Below are positions 63,204-64,000 of a DNA stretch of 64,000 nt, in pieces. Location of the stretch: positions 1-64,000 of the forward strand of contig NZ_PCOQ01000005.1 in assembly GCF_002975275.1 (NCBI RefSeq), written 5' to 3'. The notes beneath the pieces were generated by a model. It did not search any database and was not told the DNA's origin. It saw only the letters and a list, made by a program, of their open reading frames with translations. Both the position numbers and the translations under genes were made by a program. The stretch comes from Achromobacter sp. MYb9 (GTDB lineage Bacteria > Pseudomonadota > Gammaproteobacteria > Burkholderiales > Burkholderiaceae_B). Positions within the stretch are counted from its first letter, which is position 1. Every line of letters starts with the position of its first letter.

Positions 63204-64000
63204 ATGGTTGGCATGTACGCTTCACTGCGGGGAAAGACACGTCTTGTGATTGGCCGGAGCAGGGACGAGCATTGTTGCAGTAACACAGCATCGCAACTGA
63301 AACCCAGGCGATTGTTCGTAGCGTTGGCCCTGGCTTGCTCTTCCGGAGCCCAGGCCACGGAGCCCACGCGGCACGTCCAGTTTGATCCCCAGGTTCTTAT
63401 GCCTGGGGTCGGGGGAGACACCATTGACCTTTCCCGCTTTGAGCGCAGTGGCTTTGTTGCGCCAGGGCAGTACCGGCTGGAACTCTACGTCAACGGCAAG
63501 TGGCGCGGCACGCAGGATATCGAGTACCGCGGTTCGCAGGCGCTTGGCGGGCAGCCCTGCTACGACGTGGGATTTTTGCAGCGCGCGGGCCTGGATGTTC
63601 AGCGCAGCGCCCGCTATGCCGCCGAGCAAGGCCGGGTGCCGCTGGGCGACAACCCGGTTTGCGAGGCGCTGGACCAATTCGTGCCGGGCGTTTTGGTCAA
63701 GACTGATTTGGGTGAGCAGCGGCTGTATCTGACCGTGCCGACCTACTACCTGCGTACCGAATTGGCCGACAACTACGTGGATCCAAGCTATTGGGACAGC
63801 GGCATCACGTCGGGCAGGCTGAACTACAACGCCAATGCCAACACCGTGGAAAACCGCGGGAATCGCTACACGCGGGCCTATGCAGGTTTGAATGCTGGGC
63901 TGAACGTGGGCGCTTGGCGCTTGCGCCACGTGGGTTCATTGACGTGGGGCTCCAGGGGCGCCGGCGCGGACTATCAGCGCGGGCAGACCTATCTCAGTAC
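63204..64000 (+). CDS. outer-membrane fimbrial usher, N-terminal part
   Basis: An open frame from ATG 63204 (or 63213) runs off the window end; 265 codons are present of the usual 800-plus. After an imperfect signal region (FVALALACSSGAQA) it has the usher N-terminal domain: RHVQFDPQVLMPGVGGDTIDLSRFERSGFVAPGQYRLELYVNGKWRG, followed by GLDVQRSARYAAEQGRVP and the start of the beta-barrel (SGRLNYNANANTVENRGN). The signal sequence is unusually far from the first ATG, so the real start may be a downstream alternative codon. The usher assembles the pilus across the outer membrane. Confidence 0.9.
   Translation, partial: MVGMYASLRGKTRLVIGRSRDEHCCSNTASQLKPRRLFVALALACSSGAQATEPTRHVQFDPQVLMPGVGGDTIDLSRFERSGFVAPGQYRLELYVNGKWRGTQDIEYRGSQALGGQPCYDVGFLQRAGLDVQRSARYAAEQGRVPLGDNPVCEALDQFVPGVLVKTDLGEQRLYLTVPTYYLRTELADNYVDPSYWDSGITSGRLNYNANANTVENRGNRYTRAYAGLNAGLNVGAWRLRHVGSLTWGSRGAGADYQRGQTYLS

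Overview
The window looks like chromosome from a high-GC betaproteobacterium of the Alcaligenaceae, most likely Achromobacter or a close Bordetella-like relative. The reasons are the strong GC3 bias of the core genes, the many LysR regulators, two Bug-type solute receptors with no transporter genes beside them, the DppBCDF-type transporter operon, and a chaperone-usher fimbrial cluster. The genus call is inference; no rRNA or tRNA gene is present to test it.

Region 1 (1-12.2 kb) is accessory and visibly AT-richer than the rest. A lipoprotein gene and its decayed copy (same offset throughout, two stop codons and a frameshift) flank two unknown genes: a membrane protein and a protein with an R-x4-H motif of HEPN type. 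Then comes a defence island: a Gabija-type pair (OLD-family ATPase/TOPRIM nuclease plus UvrD-like helicase), a Septu-like pair (ABC-type ATPase plus HNH nuclease), and a stand-alone HNH_2 restriction-type nuclease. It ends at a small unknown gene preceded by a structured leader resembling the phage-derived C4 antisense RNA family.

Region 2 (12.2-33.4 kb) is ordinary chromosome: a methyltransferase; a tightly overlapped nine-gene minus-strand operon (LysR, flavin oxidoreductase, DppB/C/D/F-like ABC transporter, binding protein, BAAT-like acyl hydrolase, fused CMD/alkylhydroperoxidase-like protein); an acetyltransferase followed by a 20-residue hydrophobic mini-ORF; an OmpA-like protein; an orphan Imm1-like protein; a 2-hydroxyacid dehydrogenase beside a Bug receptor and divergent LysR; a DCC protein; an HdeD-like membrane domain fused to a probable hydrolase domain; and a DUF2239 protein. 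Region 3 (33.4-36.9 kb) is guaB-guaA, the two committed steps from IMP to GMP, separated by a strong hairpin.

Region 4 (37-61.5 kb) is rich in regulators, transporters and gene remnants: two MFS exporters, one with a divergent winged-helix/STAND-ATPase regulator and a 20-bp perfect palindrome; a MerR/alpha-beta hydrolase pair with a MerR-type spaced promoter; EamA-GST-TetR; a Bug receptor; and a minus-strand operon of flavin reductase, mesX (DUF1852) and mesD (core methionine synthase) with a divergent MetR-like regulator. Remnants include a PfpI fragment, a LysR pseudogene, an MTHFR C-terminal fragment, and a LysR/SDR pair whose facing 5' halves have been deleted. Two TetR genes have clear palindromic operators at their own starts. 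Region 5 (61.8-64 kb) begins a fimbrial operon (pilin, chaperone, usher) that runs off the end of the window. No IS element, integrase, CRISPR array or origin was seen.
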